Positions 52,161-61,423 of a stretch of DNA of 64,000 nucleotides are shown here, piece by piece. Each line of letters begins with the position of its first letter. Positions within the stretch are counted from its first letter, which is position 1. A program made the translations under genes and the position numbers. Source of the stretch: Cyclobacteriaceae bacterium (GTDB lineage: Bacteria; Bacteroidota; Bacteroidia; Cytophagales; Cyclobacteriaceae). The notes beneath the pieces are model-generated. The model was not told the origin of the DNA, did no database searches, and was given only the letters and a program-made list of their open reading frames with translations. The stretch covers positions 186,001-250,000 of the forward strand of contig JANQSI010000008.1 of the NCBI GenBank assembly GCA_028284125.1, written 5' to 3'.

Positions 52161-52839
52161 TGGTAGCCAATTTCACGATTTCTTGCCAGCCATACTCAAT
52201 ATGTGGCTTGTCCATTTTTTGAAGCAGCAAAGAGACAAAATTCAAGTCTTCCTCGCAATCTAATGCCAACTTTAATCCATGTGCATCTGTGAATGAATCG
52301 TTATAGAAATACTTGAAGTTTCCGCTAGCTGGATGTCGATACAACCATAAAGTGACATGTTCTCGAAATTCCAGAGCGTCAAATTGACTGATTATTTTTT
52401 CGTAAAACGAGGTTTTAACTACTTCAACACTCATTCCAGTTGGGTAAGTGCGTTGATCGACATTAGAAACGAAATCATAATTTCCTTCCAATGCGATATC
52501 AATAGCCTGATCAACTAATACTGGATCGGTGAAAAGATTGTCGCCATTGACCCTGGTTGCAAAATCGAAGTGGTTTTGTTGCGCACATGCTAAAAATCGT
52601 TCACTTACATCTTCAAGCGATCCTCTGAAACAGTTTACTCCTCGATCTTTACAATAGTTCGCAATCGGATCATCGGATGATGAATCTGAAGTGGCGATTA
52701 CAATTCCGTCGGAATACTTAGATTTTTCTAACCGTTCCAGGATGTAAGTAAGAACGGGCTTCCCATTAATTTCTTTCAGGATTTTTCCGGGAAGTCTCGT
52801 TGAGCTGTATCGACACAATACAATGATTCCAGCTTTCAC
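52153..52839 (-). CDS. SpsF-like cytidylyltransferase
   Basis: 228 aa nucleotidyltransferase: GIIVLCRYSSTRLPGKILKE has the intact nucleotide-binding loop, followed by INGKPVLTYILERLEKSKYS, TRVNGDNLFTDPVLVDQAID with the metal-binding Asp, and DFVSNVDQRTYPTGMSVEVV. Such SpsF proteins are related to CMP-KDO and CMP-sialate synthetases. With its NeuB neighbour it may provide the activating step that the GT2 fusion's degenerate domain cannot. Overlaps its neighbours by 4 and 8 nt. Confidence 0.9.
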   Translation of the reverse strand: MKAGIIVLCRYSSTRLPGKILKEINGKPVLTYILERLEKSKYSDGIVIATSDSSSDDPIANYCKDRGVNCFRGSLEDVSERFLACAQQNHFDFATRVNGDNLFTDPVLVDQAIDIALEGNYDFVSNVDQRTYPTGMSVEVVKTSFYEKIISQFDALEFREHVTLWLYRHPASGNFKYFYNDSFTDAHGLKLALDCEEDLNFVSLLLQKMDKPHIEYGWQEIVKLATNE

Positions 52840-53387
52840 TTTCTTTTACCGATTTTCTTTGCTGGGACTCCTCCAAATATTTCATACGGACCAATGTTTT
52901 GTGAAACAACTGCTCCGGCCGCTACTACAGCCCCATCACCAATTGTCACCCCTTTCAGAATTTTAGCTCCCGTACCAATCCAAACATCGTTTCCAATGTT
53001 AATTGGGCTGGTTTGATTGGCTTGTTCATTGATCAGTTGGTCCCTTTCGATTTGATGATCGCTATCAACTAGATAAACGAATGGTGCGATAAGACAATCA
53101 TTTCCAATCGTGATTTTTTCAGAGGAAAAGATGAAGGTATGATATCCAACTGTAGTGTTGTTCCCAATCGCAATTGTGGCAGTTTCATTACATGTACAAA
53201 TTCTTGCTCCTTCTTTCAAGACAACTCCAGCTTTAACAGTCAGATTTTGAGGGTATCGCAGAACTTTAACATTTTTCTCAATGAATACATCATCTTCACA
53301 AAGTGCCAGTTTTTCTTTGAATTTTCTGAGCCGCTTGTTATGCTTTTCTGTGAATTTGAGATGCTTTCGTAGTTGATCGTTCTTCAT
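52836..53387 (-). CDS. Hexapeptide-repeat acetyltransferase
   Basis: 183 aa with repeats NLTVKAGVVLKEGARICTCN, IAIGNNTTVGYHTFIFS and ITIGNDCLIAPFVYLVDSDH. The catalytic His is in the segment SDHQIE, followed by INIGNDVWIGTGAKILKGVT and IGDGAVVAAGAVVSQNIG. This is the typical maltose/galactoside-type acetyltransferase ending. The first ~30 residues are basic and helical. Second acyltransferase in the operon; likely modifies a surface sugar. ATGA overlap with the SpsF-like gene. Confidence 0.9.
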   Translation of the reverse strand: MKNDQLRKHLKFTEKHNKRLRKFKEKLALCEDDVFIEKNVKVLRYPQNLTVKAGVVLKEGARICTCNETATIAIGNNTTVGYHTFIFSSEKITIGNDCLIAPFVYLVDSDHQIERDQLINEQANQTSPINIGNDVWIGTGAKILKGVTIGDGAVVAAGAVVSQNIGPYEIFGGVPAKKIGKRK

Positions 53388-53416
53388 TTCGCCAATAGAT
53401 CAAAAGTAGCCGATTT

Positions 53417-54799
53417 CTAATTACTGAATCTGGTCCAATTATCTTCTCTCAATTCTTTTCCAATGCCTTCTTTCTTATAGAAATCATCCAGATATTGAAA
53501 TAACGTATTTTTTCTTTCTTCAAATCCAGGCATTTTTCTGTTTTCAAAAACGTAGACTGTCTTTTTGAATTTAGGAAGTTTAAGAAATAGCGATTTGTTG
53601 TAAAAGAACCTTCCTAAATGCATCAATAGGTACAACCGAAGATGTCTCATGCTTAAAGAGACCTTGCGTTTTTCGCGTGTTTTTGGAATTGATTTTTTGA
53701 AATGAAACATCGTTCGGAGGTGATTTAAACCATCGGCAAAACCGATGGAATCTTTTATGGCTTGATCTTGCAATTCGGCTTTTTCCAAAAACTGTTTGAT
53801 GCTTCCATTTGAGTAATATTCATCAATGCAATGCTGTAGATCCTTGGCTTTATCGACAATAACTGAAGCCCAATAAGGAGAGGAGCGTGGAAACTCAGGC
53901 TCTGAATTTATCAACAAGGTGGTTTTGCCCAGCATCCAGGATTCCATAGCTGTGGTTGATTCGAAAGCAATCCATAGATCAGAAACATTGATTAGGTCGG
54001 CGATGGATTCTTCATTTTTGAGATAAATGACATTGTCATAGTGAAGCAGTTCATTCATTTCGTTGAGACCTTCATGCGGATCTGATTCGTAGTTTTCTTT
54101 TGGATGTTTTTTGAAAATAAAAAGGGTATCTGAGTTGTTTTTGATTGTAGTTTCGAGAATATCTCTTACAAAAACACGCTGAGATTCGATCCATTTTAAT
54201 GCTTCTTCACGGGGCTTCCAATCATTTAGGTATAGAAATGATTGATCTTTATGCGTCCCATAAATTTTACCAAAGCCCCAACCGGCATAGCCTATTACTT
54301 TTTTGTATTTTCCAAAATTGTATTTCGATAAGAACTCCTTCTTCGTCATGAATTTCTCAAAAACGTATCGATCAAATCCGGTACCGCCAGTTACAATCAT
54401 CTTGTCATGATCTTTTTCATTCATGATTCTTTTCAAGTAGTTTTTGGTTCGTTCGGACCAAGTTGTTAACCATTCTTGATAAATAGTTTTCTTCGTATTG
54501 TATCCCCAGTAGTTGTAAGATCCGTCTGTCATGAAATTGCCTTCTGATTCCAATGCCAAAAGTGTGATGTTATTCTTTTTGGCAAAGGCAGCAATTTCCA
54601 GGTACATGTGATGACCTTTAATATTAGGAAGTAGAATGACATCCGGTTTCCAAATCCAGATGTAAAGTAGATCCCAGAGGAATTTGGTTTTAACCTCGGC
54701 TCTCATATACTTTTCGAGGCAATAGATCATTGGAAGCAAGATTTCTGTGTCTCTTCCTAAGGGATTATCCAAGAAACATAGAACTCTAGATTTGCTCAT
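53417..54799 (-). CDS. Surface carbohydrate biosynthesis protein, GT-B-like
   Basis: 460 aa, no signal or membrane helix. SKSRVLCFLDNPLGRDTEIL opens a Rossmann-like fold; ALESEGNFMTDGSYNYWGYN and TGGTGFDRYVFEKFM occur in the first half. The second half has DTLFIFKKHPKENYESDPHE and SIADLINVSDLWIAFESTTA, MESWMLGKTTLLINSEPEF, as in GT-B-like polysaccharide proteins. It is probably a glycosyl- or glycerophosphotransferase of unknown specificity. Its start overlaps the GT4 gene stop (ATGA). Confidence 0.75.
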   Translation of the reverse strand: MSKSRVLCFLDNPLGRDTEILLPMIYCLEKYMRAEVKTKFLWDLLYIWIWKPDVILLPNIKGHHMYLEIAAFAKKNNITLLALESEGNFMTDGSYNYWGYNTKKTIYQEWLTTWSERTKNYLKRIMNEKDHDKMIVTGGTGFDRYVFEKFMTKKEFLSKYNFGKYKKVIGYAGWGFGKIYGTHKDQSFLYLNDWKPREEALKWIESQRVFVRDILETTIKNNSDTLFIFKKHPKENYESDPHEGLNEMNELLHYDNVIYLKNEESIADLINVSDLWIAFESTTAMESWMLGKTTLLINSEPEFPRSSPYWASVIVDKAKDLQHCIDEYYSNGSIKQFLEKAELQDQAIKDSIGFADGLNHLRTMFHFKKSIPKTREKRKVSLSMRHLRLYLLMHLGRFFYNKSLFLKLPKFKKTVYVFENRKMPGFEERKNTLFQYLDDFYKKEGIGKELREDNWTRFSN

Positions 54800-56070
54800 A
54801 CGATCTGATCCAGGTATGCTGCTACCTGTTTGGTTTGGTTATAGTTGGAAAAACTTTCGATTTCCTTCAAGTTAGGATTGAAAGGCTTTTCTTCAGTCAT
54901 CAATTTCTTCAGTAGATCTTCCTGAGCTGATTTGTCTTCATATTCCAGGCAAATCCCAGTTCCAGTCGAGTGAATGATTGCTGCCGCATCGCCTTTTACG
55001 GGCCCGAGAGCCAAAATGGGATTATAGGTCCTTAGGTACTCGTACAATTTGCCCGGTAATCTTCCTTGAGCGTTTTCTGCTTTGTTTAGTGGAAGAAGCA
55101 ATAAATCTGCATTTTTAGCTAATTGCAATGCTTCTTTTCTTGAAACTGTTCCTAAAATTTCTAGTTTGAAATTCCCTTCAAGTGAATTCAACGCATCTTC
55201 TACTTGAATGTCAATTTGACCAGCCAAAAGAAGGCGTACAGGTTTTGAAAGTTCCATTTTTGATAAAAGCTCAAAGAACTCTTGCGGATGACGATCGATC
55301 CCCAGCAATCCAATGTGCACGATATCAAAGTGGTCTGAATCTTCTTTTTTCAACGCTTTGAAATCTGTCTCATCATATCCATAGTAGATCACATCAACAT
55401 TTTCTGCACCAATGGATTCAAGTTCTTTTTTCCAGGTCGGACTTGCAATGGTGATCTTGCTAGCTTGCTTGAAACATTCTTGTTCCATTTTCTTATGTTT
55501 TCGATCCGCACTTTTTCCAATTCGAAGCATTTTATAGTAATCCACCTGAGTCCATGGGTCTTGGTAATCCGAAAGCCATGGAATACCGGTTTTCTTACTG
55601 ACGAGATTTCCAATGTAAGTATTCGTGTGGGGAGGTCCATCGGTGAAAATTGCATCTATTGGATTTTCCTTCAAAAACTTCAATAGGAATTTAACAGAAG
55701 GCTTGATCCAGAATGACCTTGCATCAGGGATGAAGAAATTACCACGCAACCAAATGCCCATTTTGTCAATGACAGAAGGTTTTCTGTCTCTTACTTGAAC
55801 AATGGAATTAAGCGGTTGATCTTTTTTTCTTCCACTTAGAAATTTGAAGATTCGAAAGGGCTCCAGAATTGGTTTTCGAATAATCTGCAAATGTTCAGGA
55901 ACATCCAATTCATTGCTTGTGTCGACATATGGGTAGTGAGCGTTTGAAGGTGCATACACGATTGGTTCCCATCCAAAGTCTCTCAAGTACTTGACAATTT
56001 TTAAAGTCCTCAAGACACTAATGCCGCCTGAAGGTGGCCAGTAGTATGAAATGACTAAAACTTTTTTCAA
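54796..56070 (-). CDS. Family 4-type glycosyltransferase
   Basis: 424 aa GT-B fold. The N-domain is KVLVISYYWPPSGGISVLRT followed by DAIFTDGPPHTNTYIGNLVS. The C-domain has KIPDVVHIGLLG-like strands (SDHFDIVHIGLLGIDRHPQE), LKLEILGTVSRKEALQLAKN-type motif and ADLLLLPLNKAENAQGRLPGKLYEYL with the donor-binding Glu. It should transfer a sugar from an NDP donor to the growing glycan. Overlaps YfhO by 4 nt (ATGA). Confidence 0.92.
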   Translation of the reverse strand: MKKVLVISYYWPPSGGISVLRTLKIVKYLRDFGWEPIVYAPSNAHYPYVDTSNELDVPEHLQIIRKPILEPFRIFKFLSGRKKDQPLNSIVQVRDRKPSVIDKMGIWLRGNFFIPDARSFWIKPSVKFLLKFLKENPIDAIFTDGPPHTNTYIGNLVSKKTGIPWLSDYQDPWTQVDYYKMLRIGKSADRKHKKMEQECFKQASKITIASPTWKKELESIGAENVDVIYYGYDETDFKALKKEDSDHFDIVHIGLLGIDRHPQEFFELLSKMELSKPVRLLLAGQIDIQVEDALNSLEGNFKLEILGTVSRKEALQLAKNADLLLLPLNKAENAQGRLPGKLYEYLRTYNPILALGPVKGDAAAIIHSTGTGICLEYEDKSAQEDLLKKLMTEEKPFNPNLKEIESFSNYNQTKQVAAYLDQIV

Positions 56071-58490
56071 TTGCTCATTGTCTTCCTCAAATCGATGAAT
56101 AAGGCAAAAAATAGAAGCCCAATGGAAAGTACAGAACCGACTAGCATGAACTTATTTCCAACGAAGTAAGCCTTTGGTTCAAATCTGAATTCAATGGTAT
56201 GGTTTCCGGCTGGTATTTCAAGTCCTCGAAGAACATAATTCACTTGATGGATTGGAACTTCAGTCTCATCGATGAATGCTTTCCATCCTTTTTCATAAAA
56301 TATCTCTGAGAAAACTGCGAAACCGTCTCCTTCATTGGAGGATTGGTAGGTCATGCGATTCGGTCGATAATCAGTCAAACTGATGGTGCCAACGGATAGG
56401 CCAAACTGATTTTGTAGTTTTTCACTGATTGCTGTGCTACTCAAGTCGGTTGAACCGAGTTCATTTATTGCTTCATCCGCATCATTTACGGATTTGACAT
56501 CTCCCACAAACCATGCATTGCCGAGTGCTCTTCCATTCGCCAGAACAGCATTTTCAGCACTTCCAAGTTTGAAGTATTTGGTATTCAGCATGCTCATGAT
56601 TGGAATACCAGTAATGTTGAAAGTTCCTCCCTGGATTTGAGAGATTGCGTTTTGAATTTCTGGATTGAGATGGTAATCGATTAAGTCATTGTATCTTCTG
56701 ATTTTTGCCCCGTGATATCCGCCAATTGATAAATGATGTTGACTTGTTGTCGCATCATTAAATGGGCTTACTGCCAAATTCAAAACGCGATAGTGTCCAC
56801 TTTCATTCTTAATTCTAAGATCTGCTGCGTCGGCATTATAGGTTGTTGTGGCAGAAGGTTGCGAAAATTTTTCATTGGAAATGTACCCTTTGTCAACTGG
56901 GTAAAGGTCCAAAAGTACCAATGCTCCTAATAGCCCGACCATTAGTTTGTAACGTATTTTCTCCTGAATTAGGAAATAAAGCAAGCCTCCAACAACCAGA
57001 ACCAAGAATAATGATCTCAGTGTGCTGGCCTGGAACATTGATTTTCGTTGAGCGATAATGGCATCAAGAAAAACTTGTTGGTTGATAGAAGCATCGGCTG
57101 GACTTCTAAAACTCATAAAAGCTGAGGAGATCAAAAAGAGAAGCAGTATTCCAGCAACAATTCCCACTGCTTTGAATAGCACTTTTTTGTCGGGTGATTT
57201 TAAAAATTCTGAAAGCCCTAGGAATCCGAGAATAGGAATGCATAAAATAGGAATGATCAATGCCATGGAAACCGCCCTGAATTTGTTGTAGAGAGGGAAG
57301 TAGTCAAACATGAAATAGTTGAAGGCGGAGAAATTTTTACCCCAAGACAACATGAATCCTAATATTACGGTGATCACCAGCCACGATCGAATCGGGCCTT
57401 TGACTGTGAATATTCCAAGCACGAACAAGAAAACGACGATCACTCCAGGATACATTGGACCAGCTACAAATGGCTGATCACCCCAATAAATCGGAAGCCT
57501 CTGCGAAATTTGTCGTATTTGACCTTGAGTAACGCCTGCTTTCCTCAGTTCCTTAGCAAACTTTGATTTTGTTCCCACATTTTCTGCATGACTACCTCCA
57601 TAAAAGTAGGGGACTAGGAATGTGAATGATTCCATGACGCCATTACTCCAATTGAATGCATAGTCTCGATCGAGACCGCCTGAAGTACTTTGTGTATTTG
57701 CCTTAAGTTCTGATTTTCCTCTGATCGTGTACGAGCCATATTCTGCGGAAGCCCATAACTTCCCCAAATTGGTACTTAGCCCGAGTAAACCTCCAATAGC
57801 AATGAAGGCTGTAATTTTTCCAAAAGACGGGAGATCCTTGCTTTTTGCGCTTGTAACCAAATGAACTAGCCAGAAAACCAGAAGAACGAAGAATAAGTAA
57901 TATGCTATCTGTATATGGTTCGTTCGAATCAACAAACCAACGGCAGAAGCCGTAAGCCCAATTCCAAGCAGCGTTCTTTTTTGCATGATCAGTTGGATTC
58001 CTGCCAAGACCAGTGGCATGTAAGTGACAGCTGCAACTTTCCATATGTGTCCAGCCTCAATACTGACCATCGTAAATGAATTTATCCCATAAGCGATACC
58101 GCCAGCAATTGCGAGGTAAGGATTGACCTTAAAGCTCAACAGCAGGATATAGAAACAAAGCATTCCTAAGAAGGCATACCTCGCTGGGGAAGGAAGATAC
58201 AATGACAAAAAATTATGAAGATGCCGAGTAAGATCGCCATTCCAATAGACATCTATCAAATAAGCAGGCATTCCAGAAAACATGGAATTGGTCCACAATG
58301 CTTCGTCTCCAGTTTTTTCACGAAAATCTCTTATTTCTTGTCCGGAAGAGACCCCTTGAACAATGTCATGTTGGGTCATCACTTTTCCAGAAATAACTAC
58401 TGGATGAAAAAAGAGTAAGGTGACTACAATAAAAACGATAACTGCTACCAGGTGCGGGAGCAAATCCTTCATAGATATTTTTTTCATCAA
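56067..58490 (-). CDS. YfhO-family membrane protein
   Basis: 807 aa with about 13 membrane helices: LVAVIVFIVVTLLFFHPVVI at the N-terminus, many in the middle, and FMLVGSVLSIGLLFFALFID near the C-terminus. The large loop with SMFSGMPAYLIDVYWNGDLT belongs to the YfhO pattern, as does the extracytoplasmic end FSEIFYEKGWKAFIDETEVP. YfhO proteins are GT-C-like and thought to act in envelope glycan or lipoteichoic-type modification. Here it lies inside a glycan operon, which supports that. Starts with two ATGs. Confidence 0.9.
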   Translation of the reverse strand: MMKKISMKDLLPHLVAVIVFIVVTLLFFHPVVISGKVMTQHDIVQGVSSGQEIRDFREKTGDEALWTNSMFSGMPAYLIDVYWNGDLTRHLHNFLSLYLPSPARYAFLGMLCFYILLLSFKVNPYLAIAGGIAYGINSFTMVSIEAGHIWKVAAVTYMPLVLAGIQLIMQKRTLLGIGLTASAVGLLIRTNHIQIAYYLFFVLLVFWLVHLVTSAKSKDLPSFGKITAFIAIGGLLGLSTNLGKLWASAEYGSYTIRGKSELKANTQSTSGGLDRDYAFNWSNGVMESFTFLVPYFYGGSHAENVGTKSKFAKELRKAGVTQGQIRQISQRLPIYWGDQPFVAGPMYPGVIVVFLFVLGIFTVKGPIRSWLVITVILGFMLSWGKNFSAFNYFMFDYFPLYNKFRAVSMALIIPILCIPILGFLGLSEFLKSPDKKVLFKAVGIVAGILLLFLISSAFMSFRSPADASINQQVFLDAIIAQRKSMFQASTLRSLFLVLVVGGLLYFLIQEKIRYKLMVGLLGALVLLDLYPVDKGYISNEKFSQPSATTTYNADAADLRIKNESGHYRVLNLAVSPFNDATTSQHHLSIGGYHGAKIRRYNDLIDYHLNPEIQNAISQIQGGTFNITGIPIMSMLNTKYFKLGSAENAVLANGRALGNAWFVGDVKSVNDADEAINELGSTDLSSTAISEKLQNQFGLSVGTISLTDYRPNRMTYQSSNEGDGFAVFSEIFYEKGWKAFIDETEVPIHQVNYVLRGLEIPAGNHTIEFRFEPKAYFVGNKFMLVGSVLSIGLLFFALFIDLRKTMSN

Positions 58491-58602
58491 GTAATTCTAG
58501 TTCTATTGATAAATGTAGCTAGTAGTTGAAACCACCTGCTGTTTGGGCTCCAAAAGTACATATTAAAAGGATGAGTTAGATAGAAATCGAGTTTCGATCA
58601 AT

Positions 58603-60093
58603 CTAGCTTTTTCGAAGAATTTTCATCATGAATGACTCCAAAAACCGGTTGATATCTTCGGATACCTTGAGTTTGTATAGTAAATAAGTGAAAAAGATGC
58701 TTGTTAGAATGGAACGGATGATGATATCAAGAACAGGATTTAACGATGCGTCAAAAAGGTAGAAAATAAGGAATGTGACTATTCCTAATCCAAGCAGCAA
58801 TCCATGAGATTTCATGAATGGATGAATTCCAAAGTGTTTTTGAACGAATGCATTTTTTACAATGGAATGTAAAAGGATCGTCAGAAAATAGCTTATCGCA
58901 ACTCCATTTAATCCATAAATAGGAATAAGGATATAGTTACCAACGATAAGAAACAACGCGGCTAAAACCTGAAAGAGCAAGTTATACTTATAGTGTTTCG
59001 AAAAGTTGATGATTTCTCCAGCGAAACTTGAAGTCATCAGAACAAGTTTGGCTGCACAAACGGCGAGAACCACGCCGTATCCCAAAGCAAAATCATCTCC
59101 TTTTGGAATGAATAGAAACAAGTCATTGATGTTGGTCATAATTCCAATAAACAAAAGCATACCTATAGATGCCATTGTAATAGAACTCTTCTTGTAAAGT
59201 ATTTCCGTCTGTTTAAGATCGTTTTGAGTGATGGAATCAGACAAGAGAGGACCAACCACTCGCGCCATATTTCTTCTTGGCATTTCTACGATCACTCCGA
59301 TGAAAAAGCAGGTTACAAAAATTCCATTGAAAGCGTCACCCATCATGCTGGAAACCTGGTTGTAGCTTGCATTATTTAGTATGGCAAAACTCACCGCAAT
59401 CGACATGGAATAGAGTCCGAAATTGAGAATCTTCTGTTTCCATTCTTTGCTGATCAAATTGAACTTGAAACTGAATCTTAGCTTATGAACTAGGATTAAC
59501 TGCACAAAAAGAATCAATACAACCAGCGTGTAGTTGATAGCCAGTCCTTTCACCGCCCAGTCAAATGAAAAATAGTCGAGAGCATATCCGAGTACCAAGA
59601 CGATCGCTGCAACGCGTAGAAAAACCTCTCGCAAAAAAGCCGGAAAGATCACTTTAAGTATTGTGGAGCTGTAAGAATAAAGTTGATCAAATAAGCTATT
59701 TACAATGACAATTATGGCTGTTATTGTCAAATAGTTTGCGTACTCAGATGAACCTTTGGAGAACATTGCAATGATCCAATCACGATTCAAAAAAGCAATG
59801 AAAAGAATGACTAAATTAGATAAGATGATAAGCAACAATTGAAAAGAAAAGAATTGTCTGGCCAGCAATGGATCTTCCTTAAGAGTCGGGAAATATTTTA
59901 TATAGGTACCGTTCATCCCAACCGAGCATAGCGGGGAGAGTATCATCGCATTTGCAGTCACAAGAGTGAAAAGCCCTATTTCATCAAGCGAGAAAAACTC
60001 TGGTCTTAAATAGAGTGTATTGATATAGCCAATGGCTACTCCGAAGTAGGCAATAAAGGTCCCCCAGAAACTTTGTTTGATTACTACGCCCAC
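58603..60093 (-). CDS. Polysaccharide flippase (Wzx/PST type)
   Basis: 496 aa with about 12-14 membrane segments (QSFWGTFIAYFGVAIGYINT, LLLIILSNLVILFIAFL, FLIVGNYILIPIYGLNGVAI). DEIGLFTLVTANAMILSPLC and the general layout fit the MATE/PST flippases that move lipid-linked oligosaccharide units across the inner membrane. It lies upstream of YfhO (112 nt) in the glycan operon. Substrate specificity cannot be predicted. Confidence 0.9.
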   Translation of the reverse strand: MGVVIKQSFWGTFIAYFGVAIGYINTLYLRPEFFSLDEIGLFTLVTANAMILSPLCSVGMNGTYIKYFPTLKEDPLLARQFFSFQLLLIILSNLVILFIAFLNRDWIIAMFSKGSSEYANYLTITAIIVIVNSLFDQLYSYSSTILKVIFPAFLREVFLRVAAIVLVLGYALDYFSFDWAVKGLAINYTLVVLILFVQLILVHKLRFSFKFNLISKEWKQKILNFGLYSMSIAVSFAILNNASYNQVSSMMGDAFNGIFVTCFFIGVIVEMPRRNMARVVGPLLSDSITQNDLKQTEILYKKSSITMASIGMLLFIGIMTNINDLFLFIPKGDDFALGYGVVLAVCAAKLVLMTSSFAGEIINFSKHYKYNLLFQVLAALFLIVGNYILIPIYGLNGVAISYFLTILLHSIVKNAFVQKHFGIHPFMKSHGLLLGLGIVTFLIFYLFDASLNPVLDIIIRSILTSIFFTYLLYKLKVSEDINRFLESFMMKILRKS

Positions 60094-60103
60094 AAAATGA
60101 AAG

Positions 60104-60850
60104 TTAGAAAAACCAAAGTTTAATTGATAGGCCTATTACCATCACAACGAGAATTTTCTTGATCAGTTGATCACTTTTGCCAACAGACCATCTGCTAGCA
60201 ACCCAAGCTCCCGTGGCATTTCCAATGGCAAGGATTAACCCATATTCCCATCGAATTTTCCCCTCTATCCAAAAAATGAATAATGCAATGACTGTATAAA
60301 CCAGGATGACAAAGACCTTAATGCTATTGGTTTTGGCCATATTAAATCCGTGAACGCCCGTGAGCGCAGCGATCACTAAAAAACCAACTCCAGCCTGAAT
60401 GAATCCACCATAAATACCAATAAGAAAAAAGAGAAATATGCTTAGCCATGTTTTTTTCGGACTGATAATTTCCTCCAATTGTTGCTTTACTCCGGGCTTA
60501 AAAACAATCAATCCAATTACCATAAGCATTACGATGGCAAGGATTCGGTTGAAAACAACGTCATCAATGTCAACAGCGATTTTCGAACCAATGTACGCTC
60601 CGAATGAGGCAGAAATTGCCAGCCATAGTGCAAATGGAAATACTGAAACTCCTTTACTCTTGAAGCCAGCTACTGAGAAGATGTTTTGCAAAAACAGTGC
60701 AACACGATTGGAAGCATTTGCTTCAGCCGAAGGCAATCCAATGAATATTAGAAGTGGCATGGTCAGTAATGATCCACCGCCGGCGATGGTATTCACAAAT
60801 CCTGCAAATAGACCTGCGGCAATCAATAGGAAAGCTTCTATCAGCGACAT
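60104..60850 (-). CDS. TSUP (TauE/SafE)-family membrane permease
   Basis: I choose ATG 60850 (MSLIEAFLLIAAGLFAGFVN), which overlaps the folK stop as TAATG; the track start lies inside folK. 248 aa, about eight helices in two repeats: AGGGSLLTMPLLIFIGLPSA, RVALFLQNIFSVAGF, GIYGGFIQAGVGFLVIAALT, ILAIGNATGAWVASRW. These carry sulfite, sulfonates or organic acids. It is in the same unit as folK and the flippase (10 nt), but its link to glycan synthesis is unclear. Confidence 0.9.
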   Translation of the reverse strand: MSLIEAFLLIAAGLFAGFVNTIAGGGSLLTMPLLIFIGLPSAEANASNRVALFLQNIFSVAGFKSKGVSVFPFALWLAISASFGAYIGSKIAVDIDDVVFNRILAIVMLMVIGLIVFKPGVKQQLEEIISPKKTWLSIFLFFLIGIYGGFIQAGVGFLVIAALTGVHGFNMAKTNSIKVFVILVYTVIALFIFWIEGKIRWEYGLILAIGNATGAWVASRWSVGKSDQLIKKILVVMVIGLSIKLWFF

Positions 60851-61341
60851 TAAAGTTGGAACTCTGTCAGCCTGCAATCTAGTGCATCCTCACATTTTGA
60901 AAGCAACATCACCTGTGATTGACTGGAGATAGGATGTGTTTCATTAGGAGCGATCTCACAAAGTGGCATTAATGTGAACCGTCTGGTCTCAATACCAGGA
61001 TGAGGAAGAGTGAGTTTTTCTGATTCCAAAATTTGATCGTTATAATAGAGGATATCAATATCGATTAATCGAGCTCCCCATTTTTCTTTTCTTTCTCTTC
61101 CCATTTTTTGTTCTACTTCCAGGCAAAAATTGAGGAGAGAGTTTTCATCTAAGAGTGTCTCAACTTGGATCACAATGTTCAAAAACCAAGGCTGGTCACT
61201 AGGGCCCCAGGGTTCTGTTTCATAGATGGAGGATTCGTTGAGAATTTTAATGTTTTCATTTTGTAAAAAGTTAGAAGCGGTGCGAAGATTATTCAGGCGG
61301 TCGCCCAAGTTGCTGCCAAGAAGCAAGTAGATCCCGTTCAT
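60850..61341 (-). CDS. folK: 2-amino-4-hydroxy-6-hydroxymethyldihydropteridine diphosphokinase
   Basis: 163 aa HPPK of folate synthesis. YLLLGSNLGDRLNNLRTASN, SIYETEPWGPSDQPWFLNIV, QKMGRERKEKWGARLIDIDI and LPHPGIETRRFTLMPLCEIA are the family's successive motifs, including the RxRxxxxxxRxxDxD-type Mg/ATP site. Full length. First gene of the minus-strand unit, divergent from sppA. Confidence 0.97.
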   Translation of the reverse strand: MNGIYLLLGSNLGDRLNNLRTASNFLQNENIKILNESSIYETEPWGPSDQPWFLNIVIQVETLLDENSLLNFCLEVEQKMGRERKEKWGARLIDIDILYYNDQILESEKLTLPHPGIETRRFTLMPLCEIAPNETHPISSQSQVMLLSKCEDALDCRLTEFQL

Positions 61342-61376
61342 ATAAATTGAAAATCAATAGTTTGTGAACCTCGTCT

Positions 61377-61384
61377 TAAATTTG
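61377..61384 (+). promoter_or_regulatory. Possible -7 element of the sppA promoter
   Basis: TAaaTTTG matches the -7 consensus TAnnTTTG and lies 40 nt before the start codon of sppA. No TTG with the usual 17-20 nt spacing is found (nearest spacings are 12 and 26), so the -33 box would be weak. Confidence 0.35.
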
Positions 61385-61423
61385 CACTTCATTTCTGTCG
61401 GAACAAAGTAATGAACTAATTAC

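Noticed and set aside
60438-60932. Plus-strand ORF of 164 aa
   Set aside because: Shadow of the TSUP and folK genes, which carry clear family motifs on the other strand.
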